From: Bacillus inaquosorum KCTC 13429 | GTDB taxonomy: Bacteria > Bacillota > Bacilli > Bacillales > Bacillaceae | Direction of reading: 5' to 3' | Assembly: GCF_000332645.1 (NCBI RefSeq) | Contig: NZ_AMXN01000005.1 | Span: 186,001 to 250,000 of the forward strand | Length of the DNA stretch: 64,000 bases | Part shown: positions 1-7,727 of the stretch, piece after piece | How positions within the stretch are numbered: position 1 is the stretch's first letter | Layout of the letters: the number at the start of each line of letters is the position of its first letter | Translations under genes and position numbers: made by a program | The notes under the pieces: generated by a model | What the model was told of the DNA's origin: nothing | Seen by the model: only the letters and a program-made list of their open reading frames with translations | Database searches by the model: none

Positions 1-871
1 CCGTTTTCATAAAGGAAATTTTTGCGAACATCTGATCAAAGGGGATGACATTATAGTAGCTCCAATTTTGATAGGATGATTGAAGAAAAGAAATAAAATA
101 ACGTTTGCCATTCTTTTTTATCAAGTCATAACCGGGGTGCTTTAGCGTCTCTTTTGCCGCCTCAGGCGCAAGCACCGAACCATGTGCCGAATACACCAAA
201 TTCCCGCTTTGGTCAGCGATCATCATGTCTCCGACCGAATCGCCCCAATCCTTCGGCAAATCACGAATCATCTGTTTCACATTGACTTGGATCAGCACCA
301 TACCCAAGCCATTCAAACTCAGCTGGTGATAAGATCTGATTTGCCGCGCTGAAATCAGGACAGGATCTGAACCGCCGAGCGTCATCCAAAGATTTCTGCC
401 ATTTTTCGCTTTGGCTCGTTTAAACACCTCTTCCTGCTGCTGCTCCAAAAGATCTGAAGAACTGCTTCCGGCTGAATACTCTGAGCCGCGGGCATCGATC
501 AAATGAATGGAATCGATGTACTTTTCATCGCTGGCATATTCCGCCAGCTGATCCCACAGCTCCTGCTTCATTTGATACTGATCGTACGTATCATCACGAT
601 TTTGCATGCTCAGGATGCGCTGAATCTGTTCGTCCGTAATGATTTCATATGACACATCCTCTATTTTCTTTAGCTCGTCTTCGATCCTTTCAGAAGACAT
701 CCGCAGCACCTCCGAGGATTTGCGGTAAATCTGCTCATCATACACATGAAAGGCGTATTGCACCCCGCTGTATACAAACAGAAAGGACACGGCCATAATC
801 AGTGAAAGGAACACAAACAGCTTATCCTTAATCTTCATCCGCCTGTACCAGCCAGCAACTCTTTTTTTCAT
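1..871 (-). CDS. yesM: Sensor histidine kinase YesM, N-terminal part (cut by window edge)
   Basis: Membrane sensor kinase, expected to pair with the response regulator YesN in control of pectin/rhamnogalacturonan utilisation genes (family knowledge). About 290 codons are visible; the reading frame is open to base 1, so the HAMP, kinase and ATPase parts lie outside. The visible part starts MKKRVAGWYRRMKIKDK, has one hydrophobic segment near residues 18-38, then a long extracytoplasmic sensing region rich in Ser/Asp/Gln. The ATG overlaps the stop of yesL in an ATGA junction, which indicates translational coupling. Identity rests on this fragment plus the YesL-YesK-YesJ-CotJ neighbourhood, which is the B. 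subtilis order. Confidence 0.85.
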   Translation of the reverse strand, partial: MKKRVAGWYRRMKIKDKLFVFLSLIMAVSFLFVYSGVQYAFHVYDEQIYRKSSEVLRMSSERIEDELKKIEDVSYEIITDEQIQRILSMQNRDDTYDQYQMKQELWDQLAEYASDEKYIDSIHLIDARGSEYSAGSSSSDLLEQQQEEVFKRAKAKNGRNLWMTLGGSDPVLISARQIRSYHQLSLNGLGMVLIQVNVKQMIRDLPKDWGDSVGDMMIADQSGNLVYSAHGSVLAPEAAKETLKHPGYDLIKKNGKRYFISFLQSSYQNWSYYNVIPFDQMFAKISFMKT

Positions 872-1491
872 GCCGCCTTTTCTTTCTCCTGCCGCTGATC
901 CATTGAGCAAAACGCTTTAAAGGATAGCTTTGTTAAAATCAGGCTAAGTAAACTCCCGCTGAAAAACAGCAAAAATGTGACATGAAACAGCACAAGAAAC
1001 AACACACCGACAGCGCCCGCCGCCATAAGGAGCGTCACCGCCGGACGGCTGAAGGCAATCAAAAAGCTGATGCTCAGCACCTCTCTGATTTTCACATCAA
1101 AATGAGAAAACACCGGGAACACATACAGCACAACAAATGCGAAAATCAGGCTGATGCTCAAGAACACATTGACAAGCACAGGCTGATTCATTTGAGCCGC
1201 AATCCGCATATCCGCAAACAGAAACAGGCCGGCTGTCACAACAATAAGCCCGAGGATTTGCGCTGCCCGCCACTCCTTTTTAAACGCCCGAAAAAAGACT
1301 GAAAAGACCGGGGCATCCGTGTTCCCCTTCGCCCATTCTCTCGCCACTGAAAACATCGCTGCAGTAGCGGGCATCAGCCCAAATACAACCAGACCTGCAA
1401 GGGAAAACAAAATCCAAAGCACATTCAAATAGGCTAATCTCATCACCCACGTACAAAAACGATTCAGCCCATTCGTCACACTGTGTATCAT
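868..1491 (-). CDS. yesL: DUF624 membrane protein YesL
   Basis: Integral membrane protein of the DUF624/YesL family, of unknown biochemical role, commonly encoded with two-component systems and ABC transporters for plant polysaccharides. The 207-residue form has several hydrophobic segments (about residues 20-45, 75-95, 100-130, 140-185) and a charged C-terminus. A longer reading begins with GTG at 1500, but that GTG lies inside the GGAAGGTGATG ribosome binding site, so the ATG at 1491 is the better start. It is co-transcribed with yesM (4-base overlap). A cre-like site lies just upstream, suggesting carbon catabolite control. Confidence 0.85.
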   Translation of the reverse strand: MIHSVTNGLNRFCTWVMRLAYLNVLWILFSLAGLVVFGLMPATAAMFSVAREWAKGNTDAPVFSVFFRAFKKEWRAAQILGLIVVTAGLFLFADMRIAAQMNQPVLVNVFLSISLIFAFVVLYVFPVFSHFDVKIREVLSISFLIAFSRPAVTLLMAAGAVGVLFLVLFHVTFLLFFSGSLLSLILTKLSFKAFCSMDQRQEKEKAA

Positions 1492-1511
1492 CAACATCAC
1501 CTTCCTGCTAC

Positions 1512-1525
1512 AGAAAACGCTTTCA
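1512..1525 (-). promoter_or_regulatory. Candidate CcpA (cre) site upstream of yesL
   Basis: The minus strand reads TGAAAGCGTTTTCT, which fits the catabolite responsive element consensus TGWAARCGYTWNCW. It lies about 20 bases 5' of the yesL start, in the leader of the yesL-yesM unit. Repression of a pectin-sensing system by preferred sugars would make sense. It is a motif match only. Confidence 0.6.
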
Positions 1526-1610
1526 TTTTAAAGTAATATGTATTTCTCCTTCCGAAAGAAAATTCCTGCCGTCTGTGAAAAATTCGACATCATGAGAGCA
1601 GCCGCCGCTC

Positions 1611-1883
1611 TTATTTTTTCCTGTATCGCCGGATGACTTTTCCGATCAAATATCCGGCAATGGATCCGCAAATGACATTGAATCCAAGCATTCCGAGCAC
1701 TGCCCCCTCCCAGCCGCGTACATAAACGAGGCTGTACCAAATCGCAAACACGCCGAGGACAACCAGCCCGGCCAACATCCATTCCGGCAACCTTCTGTCA
1801 GGAAGCTTCATCCGTACAAAAAACGAGACGCTAGTGAACAGACAAGCCGTCACGATCCCTATCACAAATAAAATTGGCCACAT
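1611..1883 (-). CDS. yesK: Small membrane protein YesK
   Basis: A 90-residue protein with three hydrophobic segments (about residues 3-22, 34-54 and 60-80) and a basic tail ending RRYRKK, so a small polytopic membrane protein of unknown function. The ribosome binding site AAGGGAGGGC precedes the ATG. It sits between yesJ and yesL on the same strand, but a hairpin with a T-run directly after yesJ separates it from that gene. Named by position and character; no catalytic motif is visible. Confidence 0.7.
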   Translation of the reverse strand: MWPILFVIGIVTACLFTSVSFFVRMKLPDRRLPEWMLAGLVVLGVFAIWYSLVYVRGWEGAVLGMLGFNVICGSIAGYLIGKVIRRYRKK

Positions 1884-1910
1884 CGCCTGCCCTCCCTTTT
1901 AGAAAAAGAC

Positions 1911-1934
1911 AAAAAAGCCTCCTGCAAAGGACGC
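1911..1934 (-). terminator. Rho-independent terminator after yesJ
   Basis: The minus strand forms GCGTCCT-TTGC-AGGAGGC (one mismatch) followed by TTTTTT, immediately after the yesJ stop codon. It would limit read-through from yesJ into yesK. Confidence 0.65.
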
Positions 1935-2477
1935 TTATTCTGCCGAAATCTCTTTCTCAAATAAATGATACCCGGATGCATCGGCACCCATAAATTGATA
2001 TCCCATACGCCGATAAAAGGAGTGCAAGGCGTCGTTATCAGCGACACAGTCAAGCCGGATCCGTATTTTTCCCGGATAGTCAACACCCGTCTCTGCCCAA
2101 TGAAGAACACGCGCGCCAAGCCCCTGTCCTGCAAACCGGCGGCTGACCGCTAGGCGGTGCAAATAAATGGACTCCTCATGCCCATCATCTCCCCAAAGTG
2201 TCCTGTCCCACTCGCTCGGTTCCGGCAGCAGCATCACGACAGCCGCAAGCTCTTCGTCTTTTTTAAACACAAACACATGTCCATTTTCAATTGAACCCGT
2301 GATATCATGTATATCTTGCCCTTCCAGCAGCCCGCTCCATTGAGTAGAGCCCCGATCCCGGAGCCATTCAGCTGTTCGGACGAGCAGCCCGGTAATTGAT
2401 TCTGCATCCTCATATACAGCCGGACACGCGTAAAATCCATCAGCAATCGTTTCACTCTGAATCTTAAAAGATGACAT
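1935..2477 (-). CDS. yesJ: GNAT-family N-acetyltransferase YesJ
   Basis: A 180-residue acetyltransferase of the GNAT fold; substrate unknown. The acetyl-CoA binding core is visible: IYLHRLAVSRRFAGQGLGARVL (R/Q-x-x-G-x-G/A pyrophosphate loop) near residues 113-134, followed by the beta-strand RIRLDCVADN and the typical C-terminal FYRRMGYQFMG block. The ATG at 2477 is chosen over an upstream in-frame ATG because GGGAGG lies five bases before it. It lies downstream of cotJC on the same strand but has its own candidate sigma-A promoter with a TATAAT box. Confidence 0.85.
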   Translation of the reverse strand: MSSFKIQSETIADGFYACPAVYEDAESITGLLVRTAEWLRDRGSTQWSGLLEGQDIHDITGSIENGHVFVFKKDEELAAVVMLLPEPSEWDRTLWGDDGHEESIYLHRLAVSRRFAGQGLGARVLHWAETGVDYPGKIRIRLDCVADNDALHSFYRRMGYQFMGADASGYHLFEKEISAE

Positions 2478-2517
2478 AAAGGCCTCCCAATCAAAAAGTA
2501 AGCTTGCACACACCTTG

Positions 2518-2546
2518 ATTATAATGCAGACCTAACAGCAAAAACA
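2518..2546 (-). promoter_or_regulatory. Candidate sigma-A promoter of yesJ
   Basis: On the minus strand TGTTTT (2546-2541) and TATAAT (2523-2518) are separated by 17 bases and precede the yesJ start by about 40 bases. The -10 box is perfect and the -35 box weak. Confidence 0.5.
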
Positions 2547-2599
2547 GACATTTTCTCTGTATGTAAAAAGGGTGCATGAAAGAGAGGCCCATCTGCCCA

Positions 2600-3169
2600 T
2601 TAGAAAAACTTCTTTTTATCCCGTTCTTCTTTTAAAATCTCAACCGCTTCTCTGAAGCGCATAGAATGCACGATTTCACGTTCACGCAAAAAACGCAGGG
2701 AATCGTTCAAATCAGGATCATCCGATATATCGATCAGCCATTGATACGTCGCCCGCGCCTTTTCTTCTGCCGCAATGTCTTCGTATAAATCGGCAATCGG
2801 ATCGCCCTTCGCCTGGATATAGCTCGCTGTAAACGGCACGCCCGCCGCATTGTGGTAAAAAAGCGCGCCATCATGATTGGCGTAGTGATCGCCGAGCCCG
2901 GCTTCACGCAGCTGCTCCGGCGTGGCATCTTTCGTCAGCTTATAGACCATGGTCGCAATCATTTCCAAATGGGCAAATTCCTCCGTGCCGATATCCGTTA
3001 AAAGGCCGATGACCTTATCAGGAATCGTATACCGCTGGTTCAAATACCGGAGAGCTGCGGCCAGTTCGCCGTCCGCTCCGCCATACTGCTCAATCAAATA
3101 TTTCGCCAGCGTCGGATTGCACGTACTGACCTTGACAGGGTATTGCAGCTTCTTTTCATACACCCACAT
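2600..3169 (-). CDS. cotJC: Spore coat-associated protein CotJC (manganese catalase family)
   Basis: A 189-residue four-helix protein related to Mn-containing catalases, made in the mother cell and assembled in the inner spore coat. Candidate di-metal ligands are visible in the helices: EEFAHLE near residue 64, EEKARATY near 138 and EIVHSMRF near 168, spaced as in the ferritin-like Mn catalases. It is the third gene of the cotJABC operon, starting about 15 bases after cotJB. In B. subtilis CotJA and CotJC are known to interact and depend on each other for assembly. Length and sequence character match the known protein. Confidence 0.95.
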   Translation of the reverse strand: MWVYEKKLQYPVKVSTCNPTLAKYLIEQYGGADGELAAALRYLNQRYTIPDKVIGLLTDIGTEEFAHLEMIATMVYKLTKDATPEQLREAGLGDHYANHDGALFYHNAAGVPFTASYIQAKGDPIADLYEDIAAEEKARATYQWLIDISDDPDLNDSLRFLREREIVHSMRFREAVEILKEERDKKKFF

Positions 3170-3183
3170 TCAGGCATTCCTCC

Positions 3184-3447
3184 TTATACTTGCCACGGCC
3201 AAGGCCCTTTTCCCCAATCCCAATCCTCGCCCGCGGGGCTGTTTCCGAACTGCAGAAGCGGTCCGTAAGAGGATTCGAACTGTCTTTTTAAGTGCCTTGA
3301 ATAACCGGAGTATTGATTGAATTGCTTCAGCGCGTCTTCATCATGAGGATGTGTATTTAAATAAAGGCTCAGCTCAACGAGCACAAAATCAGCGGCCTGG
3401 ATTTGCTCAAGCTGACGGTAATATTCGGCATCAATCTTTTTTGCCAT
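3184..3447 (-). CDS. cotJB: Spore coat protein CotJB
   Basis: An 87-residue protein of the CotJB family, second gene of the sporulation operon. The ATG at 3447 ([10 protein letters not shown]) is preceded by GAGGGGGAGA and gives the known family length; an upstream in-frame ATG has no comparable ribosome binding site. The first 17 bases overlap the end of cotJA, indicating translational coupling. The tail is rich in Trp and Gly ([10 protein letters not shown]). It probably assists CotJC production or assembly; its exact role is not established. Confidence 0.92.
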   Translation of the reverse strand: MAKKIDAEYYRQLEQIQAADFVLVELSLYLNTHPHDEDALKQFNQYSGYSRHLKRQFESSYGPLLQFGNSPAGEDWDWGKGPWPWQV

Positions 3448-3679
3448 GTACGTCTCCCCCTCGATAAGGGTTTTCATAAAAATCATAGAGATCCTTCCAA
3501 AGGGTGCCTTTCCTTAAAGCCTCCATTGGCGAGAACTGCTCCATATGCTCAGGCTGAAAGGTCATATAAAGATTAGGCGGCGTTCTGTAATATTTCTTCC
3601 CTATGGGCGGACAGGGATCAAAACGGCTGTGAAAGGGCGTGTATGTTTTGATAGGCGTAAACGGCTGCATATCCTTCAT
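3431..3679 (-). CDS. cotJA: Spore coat protein CotJA
   Basis: An 82-residue Pro/Tyr/Phe-rich coat polypeptide, first gene of cotJABC, needed for normal CotJC incorporation in B. subtilis. The start [11 protein letters not shown] follows GAGAAAGGAGGAGCC, an excellent ribosome binding site. A sigma-E type promoter lies 36 bases upstream of the start, which agrees with mother-cell expression early in sporulation. Confidence 0.93.
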   Translation of the reverse strand: MKDMQPFTPIKTYTPFHSRFDPCPPIGKKYYRTPPNLYMTFQPEHMEQFSPMEALRKGTLWKDLYDFYENPYRGGDVHGKKD

Positions 3680-3714
3680 TCCGGCTCCTCCTTTCTCAAA
3701 AACAATGACCTTAA

Positions 3715-3743
3715 TAGGTATGAGGCAGGAGGCATCATTATGA
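3715..3743 (-). promoter_or_regulatory. Sigma-E promoter of cotJABC
   Basis: The minus strand carries TCATAAT (3743-3737), 14 bases, then CATACCTA (3722-3715). These match the sigma-E -35 (TCATATT-like) and -10 (CATACANT-like) boxes with the usual 14-base gap, placed just before cotJA. Confidence 0.75.
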
Positions 3744-3752
3744 CTGAAAGAT

Positions 3753-4382
3753 TTAATAAGGAAGCTTGATCTGTTCTTCGATACCCGCGATACGGAGCGG
3801 TCCCAGCAGCGTTAAACGTGTTAATTGATTCGCCATAAACAACGGGCTGTACTTCATGCCGCTCTCAAGCCAGGAACAAATCACCCCGATATGAGCGGAC
3901 GTGATATAGCTGACGAGTATCTCTTTCGGCACCTGCAGCGTTTTCTCTGATTCCTCAATCGAAGAAAGCAATTCCTCGTAAATTCGTTTCTGCACGAACT
4001 CCGCCATAAGACTTCTGAATTGCGGCAGCCCCCTGTCGCTCAGCATCACTTGAAAGTATTCGGCATGTTCATGGATGTACTCAAACAGTTTTACAAAAGA
4101 TACTGGCGGATGTTCCTCATCGATACTGACCGGTTCAACCGGTGTTTCGGGCTTTACCTGCCGGATCAAATCATCAAGAACCTCCGTCATGCTTTGAAAC
4201 AGAAAATCCTGTTTATCCTGATAATGCAAATAAAATGTGCCGCGGGTCAGGTCCGCTTTTTCCGTAATTTCCTGAATCGTAATCGAATTGGCATCTTTTT
4301 CTTTCAGAAGGGCAATTAAAGCGTCTCTTAAATATTTGTTTGTTCGTCTGATTCTCGGATCTACTTTATGCTTTTTAGACAT
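3753..4382 (-). CDS. TetR/AcrR-family repressor, divergent from a decarboxylase gene
   Basis: A 209-residue TetR-type regulator. The N-terminal helix-turn-helix spans about residues 14-60 (ITIQEITEKADLTRGTFYLHYQDK), followed by an all-helical ligand domain. The start follows CAGGGAGGAAAA. It is transcribed away from the aromatic acid decarboxylase at 4632, and a near-perfect 9+9 palindrome lies in the gap between them, so it most likely represses that gene and itself and responds to the decarboxylase substrate or a related phenolic. The pair sits between cotJA and yesF, which I recall as neighbours in B. subtilis 168, so it may be a strain-specific insertion. Confidence 0.85.
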   Translation of the reverse strand: MSKKHKVDPRIRRTNKYLRDALIALLKEKDANSITIQEITEKADLTRGTFYLHYQDKQDFLFQSMTEVLDDLIRQVKPETPVEPVSIDEEHPPVSFVKLFEYIHEHAEYFQVMLSDRGLPQFRSLMAEFVQKRIYEELLSSIEESEKTLQVPKEILVSYITSAHIGVICSWLESGMKYSPLFMANQLTRLTLLGPLRIAGIEEQIKLPY

Positions 4383-4527
4383 TTTTTTCCTCCCTGTCTA
4401 ACTTTCATTTTCTTCTGGACAAATCATCCGCAGGTGTCTACTTCTAAACATTTGGGCGTTCTCTGTTTATTGACCTTTTCCCAAAATCTACTGTACCATG
4501 AACATACATCTTGTACACGGTGTGAAG

Positions 4528-4548
4528 TAATGAACACTATGTTCATTA
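4528..4548. promoter_or_regulatory. Palindromic operator between TetR gene and decarboxylase
   Basis: TAATGAACA-CTA-TGTTCATTA is a perfect 9-base inverted repeat with a 3-base centre in the 249-base divergent intergenic region, about 85 bases before the decarboxylase ATG. Size and symmetry are typical of a TetR-family operator; binding by the neighbouring regulator is inferred. Confidence 0.7.
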
Positions 4549-4631
4549 ATCATCTAAACGAAGCTTCGTTACGTAAAATGAGTGCACTCCATCTGATCTC
4601 ACCAGCTATGATAAAGAGAGGAGTCTTTGGC

Positions 4632-5615
4632 ATGAATGGAAAAATCGCATTAGAAGAGCATTGGGAATCTCCTGATTTTCCGGCTACAGGAAGCCACAAT
4701 TTTACTGACGAGGAGTATTTCAGCGCTGTCCAAAAACGATTGCAGGAATTCGAGAAACGGATAGAAGACATGGATCGAAACGGCATCCAAACATCAATTC
4801 TCTCATTGACACAGCCTGGTATTGAAGGCATTACTGATCCTGACAGAGCTGTGAAACTCGCAAAGCAAATGAACGATCACGCTGCGGAATTCTTCGTTTC
4901 TAAGCACCCTGACCGCTTTAAAGCATTTGCGGCAGTTCCGCTTCAAGATCCTGAAGAAGCCGCGAAGGAACTCGAACGGGCCGTAAACGAGCTCGGCTTT
5001 GTGGGTGCCTTGGTCAACGGCTACAGCAACATCGGGGATGAAAACACCGCTCAATATTTAGACGAGCCCCAGGTGCGCCCTTTCTGGGAAAAAGCCGCAC
5101 AGCTGCAGGTTCCCGTCTATCTGCATCCGCGTATCCCGCTGCCGCATCAGCAGCGCATCTATGAAGGCTACGAAGGCCTCCTCGGTTCAGCATGGGGCTT
5201 TGGTTTTGAAACAGCAACACATGCCATCCGCCTGATGCTCAGCGACCTTTTCGACGAATACCCTGATTTGACTGTCATCCTCGGACACTTAGGCGAGGGC
5301 CTGCCGTTTACATTGCCGCGGGTTGAACACAGACTGCGCCATCAGCGTCCTGAAACCCATGGCAACCATAAGAAAGCGCCGACTGAATACCTCCGCAAAA
5401 ACTTTTATCTCACAACAAGCGGCGTGTTCAGAACACAGGCATTGATTGATACATTGTTAGAAGTCGGCTCAGACCGCATCCTCTTCTCGGTCGACTATCC
5501 GTATGAAACAATGGAAGAAATCTCTTCCTGGTTTGACCAATGTCCAATCAGCGAAACGGACCGATACAAAATCGGCACTGAAAACGCGGCTAAGCTTTTT
5601 CAATTCAATCGATAA
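4632..5615 (+). CDS. Amidohydrolase-family aromatic acid decarboxylase (2,3-dihydroxybenzoate / gamma-resorcylate decarboxylase type)
   Basis: A 327-residue non-oxidative decarboxylase of the ACMSD branch of the amidohydrolase superfamily, which removes CO2 from hydroxybenzoates using a bound divalent metal. Visible signature residues are the N-terminal ALEEHW (Glu metal ligand), HPRIPLP near residue 160, the LGHLGEGLPF block near residue 220 and the SVDYPYE aspartate near residue 285. The ATG at 4632 follows AAAGAGAGGAGT; the upstream open frame lacks a ribosome binding site. Likely controlled by the divergent TetR regulator. The substrate may be salicylate, 2,3- or 2,6-dihydroxybenzoate and cannot be fixed from sequence. 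Dihydroxybenzoate is also the bacillibactin precursor in Bacillus, so the gene could affect siderophore supply. Confidence 0.85.
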   Translation: MNGKIALEEHWESPDFPATGSHNFTDEEYFSAVQKRLQEFEKRIEDMDRNGIQTSILSLTQPGIEGITDPDRAVKLAKQMNDHAAEFFVSKHPDRFKAFAAVPLQDPEEAAKELERAVNELGFVGALVNGYSNIGDENTAQYLDEPQVRPFWEKAAQLQVPVYLHPRIPLPHQQRIYEGYEGLLGSAWGFGFETATHAIRLMLSDLFDEYPDLTVILGHLGEGLPFTLPRVEHRLRHQRPETHGNHKKAPTEYLRKNFYLTTSGVFRTQALIDTLLEVGSDRILFSVDYPYETMEEISSWFDQCPISETDRYKIGTENAAKLFQFNR

Positions 5616-5648
5616 AAAGAAGACCTTCGGCAAAGCCGAAGGTCTTCT
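5613..5648. terminator. Convergent terminator between decarboxylase and yesF
   Basis: AGAAGACCTTCGGC-AAA-GCCGAAGGTCTTCT forms a 14-bp stem. On the minus strand it is followed by TTTTTATC, so it is a good terminator for yesF; on the plus strand the stem follows the decarboxylase stop directly but lacks a T-run. Confidence 0.85.
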
Positions 5649-5672
5649 CAGACTGATCAGTCCAAAATAAGA

Positions 5673-6521
5673 TCAGCGTTTCCAGTATGCAGCATGAGCA
5701 GCCGCAAACTCAGTCAGCGAACGGGGTTCTTTCCCCGTCACACGCTTCACTGTATCCGTTACCCGATGTTCCGCACCATGGCGAATCGCTTCATCCAGCC
5801 CCGCCATAAAACGGGCATAGTCCGCCGGCAAACCTGCTGTCTCCATCCTATTCTGCAGCCCGGAACGAGAAATGCTGACGTGCTCCACCCGGCGTCCCGC
5901 CGCAGCTCCGATGATCTCCGCCGCTTCGGCATAGCTCAGCGCCTCGGGTCCTGTCAGAATATGATGTGTTTGATGAGGAACATCATCTATCAAAGCACGC
6001 ACGGCCGTTTCTGCGATGTCATCAGCGTCGATGAACCCTAGCTTTCCCTCACCCGAAGCCGTGATGATGTGCCCCTCAGTTTGAATAGACATTCGATGCT
6101 GGACATTGATGAAGTTTTGCATAAAGTATGAAGGCCTCAGCACCGTCCATTCAGGGAAATCGCGTACCGCCCGATGAAGCGCACCAAACACAGGGCCATC
6201 ATCAGGGACAACCGACGCACTGAGCATTACCACTCGCTCCGCACCCAGCCGCTTTGCCTCCTTTAGAAACGGGAGCACATAAGGAGCCGGGTCAAATACA
6301 CCGACCGGGGCAACAAGATAGATCTGTTTCACCTGTTCCAAAGCAGGTGAAAAACTGGAAGTATCCTTCCAATCAAAATACACATACTCAGCATCAGAAA
6401 GCGTGCCCTTTTTCCGGCTTGCAATACGCACTCTGTACCCGAGCTCTATTAAACGGCTGGCGATTCGGCTCCCGGTTGTGCCGGTCCCGCCCGTGATTAA
6501 AATCGGCTGCTGTTTCATCAT
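5673..6521 (-). CDS. yesF: NmrA-like NAD(P)-binding oxidoreductase YesF
   Basis: A 282-residue atypical short-chain dehydrogenase (NmrA/HSCARG type). The Rossmann motif ILITGGTGTTGSRIA is at residues 7-21. No classical YxxxK dyad is obvious, as is usual for NmrA-like proteins. The first ATG overlaps the yesE stop (ATGATGA context) and AGGAG lies eight bases before it, so yesE and yesF are translationally coupled. Substrate unknown. The operon is probably controlled by YezE through operators at 6984 and 7660. Confidence 0.85.
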   Translation of the reverse strand: MMKQQPILITGGTGTTGSRIASRLIELGYRVRIASRKKGTLSDAEYVYFDWKDTSSFSPALEQVKQIYLVAPVGVFDPAPYVLPFLKEAKRLGAERVVMLSASVVPDDGPVFGALHRAVRDFPEWTVLRPSYFMQNFINVQHRMSIQTEGHIITASGEGKLGFIDADDIAETAVRALIDDVPHQTHHILTGPEALSYAEAAEIIGAAAGRRVEHVSISRSGLQNRMETAGLPADYARFMAGLDEAIRHGAEHRVTDTVKRVTGKEPRSLTEFAAAHAAYWKR

Positions 6522-6961
6522 TTTCCACTCTCCTCTGTTTGCAAAAATGATCCTCCAAACGCCTCTTTTACGACGAGCGGATTCCAATAATCCTTATAGC
6601 GCACAATGCGGCCGTCCCTCGTTTCAATGACACTGATATAGCTTTGGCGATAAGGCAGCCCAGTCTCAATCACATGACCGTCACATTGAAACTCCGCGAT
6701 GATCGTATTCGTATCTGCTGAGCGGTACACTGTCGGAGCCGTAAACGAAGAAAGATGAATCTGATCAGGATAATCTTTAATATAATCGTAAATGGCCGCC
6801 TTTCCTTCTATTCTTTTTGGTGATCCCTCTGGCGCATAAGGAAACTCAAATATGGCATTCTCATCCCAAAGCTCCGTCCAGCTCTTCATGTCCTTCTCAA
6901 GCATATAGGCCATAAACTTTCTCAATGTGTCACATGCCTTTTCAAATTCATTCATTAACAT
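6518..6961 (-). CDS. yesE: SnoaL-like (NTF2-fold) protein YesE
   Basis: A 147-residue protein of the SnoaL-like polyketide cyclase/ketosteroid isomerase fold, recognisable from the helix WTELWDENAIFEFPYAPEG, the conserved RIEGKAAI segment and C-terminal strands ending VRYKDYWNP. Catalytic activity and substrate are unknown; with YesF it may form a small redox or detoxification pathway. The ribosome binding site GAGGTGATG precedes the start. It follows yezE with a 74-base gap holding an operator-like palindrome. Confidence 0.85.
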   Translation of the reverse strand: MLMNEFEKACDTLRKFMAYMLEKDMKSWTELWDENAIFEFPYAPEGSPKRIEGKAAIYDYIKDYPDQIHLSSFTAPTVYRSADTNTIIAEFQCDGHVIETGLPYRQSYISVIETRDGRIVRYKDYWNPLVVKEAFGGSFLQTEESGK

Positions 6962-6983
6962 TCATCATCACCTCATTTTTTTA

Positions 6984-6995
6984 GACCATTCAGTC
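6984..6995. promoter_or_regulatory. Candidate YezE operator before yesE
   Basis: GACCATTCAGTC, an imperfect dyad (GAC..GTC), lies 23 bases before the yesE start. The same pattern appears at 7660-7671 upstream of yezE (GACTGAACAGTC). Two related 12-mers flanking one TetR gene argue for a real operator. Confidence 0.65.
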
Positions 6996-7035
6996 CAAAA
7001 AGTGCATACATGGGCAAAGAATCCTTTACCACATG

Positions 7036-7620
7036 TTAATCAAGCACCGATAAACTTACGTCAACATGGTCCTGAAGCCGACCCATATCAGCCGTCACTT
7101 TGGCGACAAACGTCAGAGACAGCCTGCTCTGATTCAAATACCGGGCAAGCGCCGATATATCATTGTCTTCGCCAGTCAATTCTCCTTGATCCTTCGCTCT
7201 TAAAAGCGCCTGATAAAAAGCGTCCTCAAGCTGCTTCGACTGTCCCTCAAAATACCGGGCAAGCTCAGGATCATGCGGGATCTGTTCAATCGCACTGTTA
7301 ATGATGAAACACGCCTTCGCCCGTTCCGGATCTTTAAGGACATTGACGCCTTCTTGAAAAATTTCACGAATGGCTTCCTTTACAGATCCAGGCGCCTCAA
7401 GCCTTTCCATAACGGCAGCATTTTTCCCCTCAAGATACGTTTTCACAGCTGACAGAAACAAATCACGCTTTGTGCCATACGTATCATACAAACTTTGGCG
7501 CGCAATGCCTAAATGAGAGAGCAGCTCCTGAAGAGACGTGCCTTCGTAGCCGTACTCTCCGAAAACCTCTATCGCCCTGTGAAGAACAAGCGCCGTATCA
7601 AATTCTTTATTCCTCCCCAA
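7036..7620 (-). CDS. yezE: TetR-family regulator YezE
   Basis: A 194-residue TetR/AcrR regulator. The helix-turn-helix (TSLQELLSHLGIARQSLYDTYGTK) occupies about residues 28-52. The chosen start is a TTG at 7620 (LGRNKEFD) preceded by CAGGAGGTGAT; the upstream in-frame ATG lacks a ribosome binding site and would add 35 unlike residues. The gene is first in a yezE-yesE-yesF unit and matching palindromes lie upstream of it and between it and yesE, so it probably represses itself and yesEF. The inducer is unknown. Confidence 0.85.
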   Translation of the reverse strand: MGRNKEFDTALVLHRAIEVFGEYGYEGTSLQELLSHLGIARQSLYDTYGTKRDLFLSAVKTYLEGKNAAVMERLEAPGSVKEAIREIFQEGVNVLKDPERAKACFIINSAIEQIPHDPELARYFEGQSKQLEDAFYQALLRAKDQGELTGEDNDISALARYLNQSRLSLTFVAKVTADMGRLQDHVDVSLSVLD

Positions 7621-7659
7621 AAGGCTATCACCTCCTGAAACAAATGTTACCAGTTTCCA

Positions 7660-7671
7660 GACTGAACAGTC
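7660..7671. promoter_or_regulatory. Candidate YezE operator before yezE
   Basis: GACTGAACAGTC is a palindrome (GACTG-AA-CAGTC) about 40 bases upstream of the yezE start and related to the dyad before yesE. Confidence 0.65.
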
Positions 7672-7727
7672 AAGAAAAACATAAAAAACACTCTTGAACT
7701 GCAAGAGTGCCTCTTTTTCCATCATCT

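Noticed and set aside
982..1302. Plus-strand open frame opposite yesL
   Set aside because: Antisense to a clear membrane protein gene, with a Lys/His/Arg-rich translation typical of a shadow frame.
4368..4631. Longer N-terminus for the decarboxylase from an ATG at 4368
   Set aside because: The extra 88 residues run through the divergent promoter and operator, lack a ribosome binding site and do not match the family; the ATG at 4632 has a good AGAGAGGAG.
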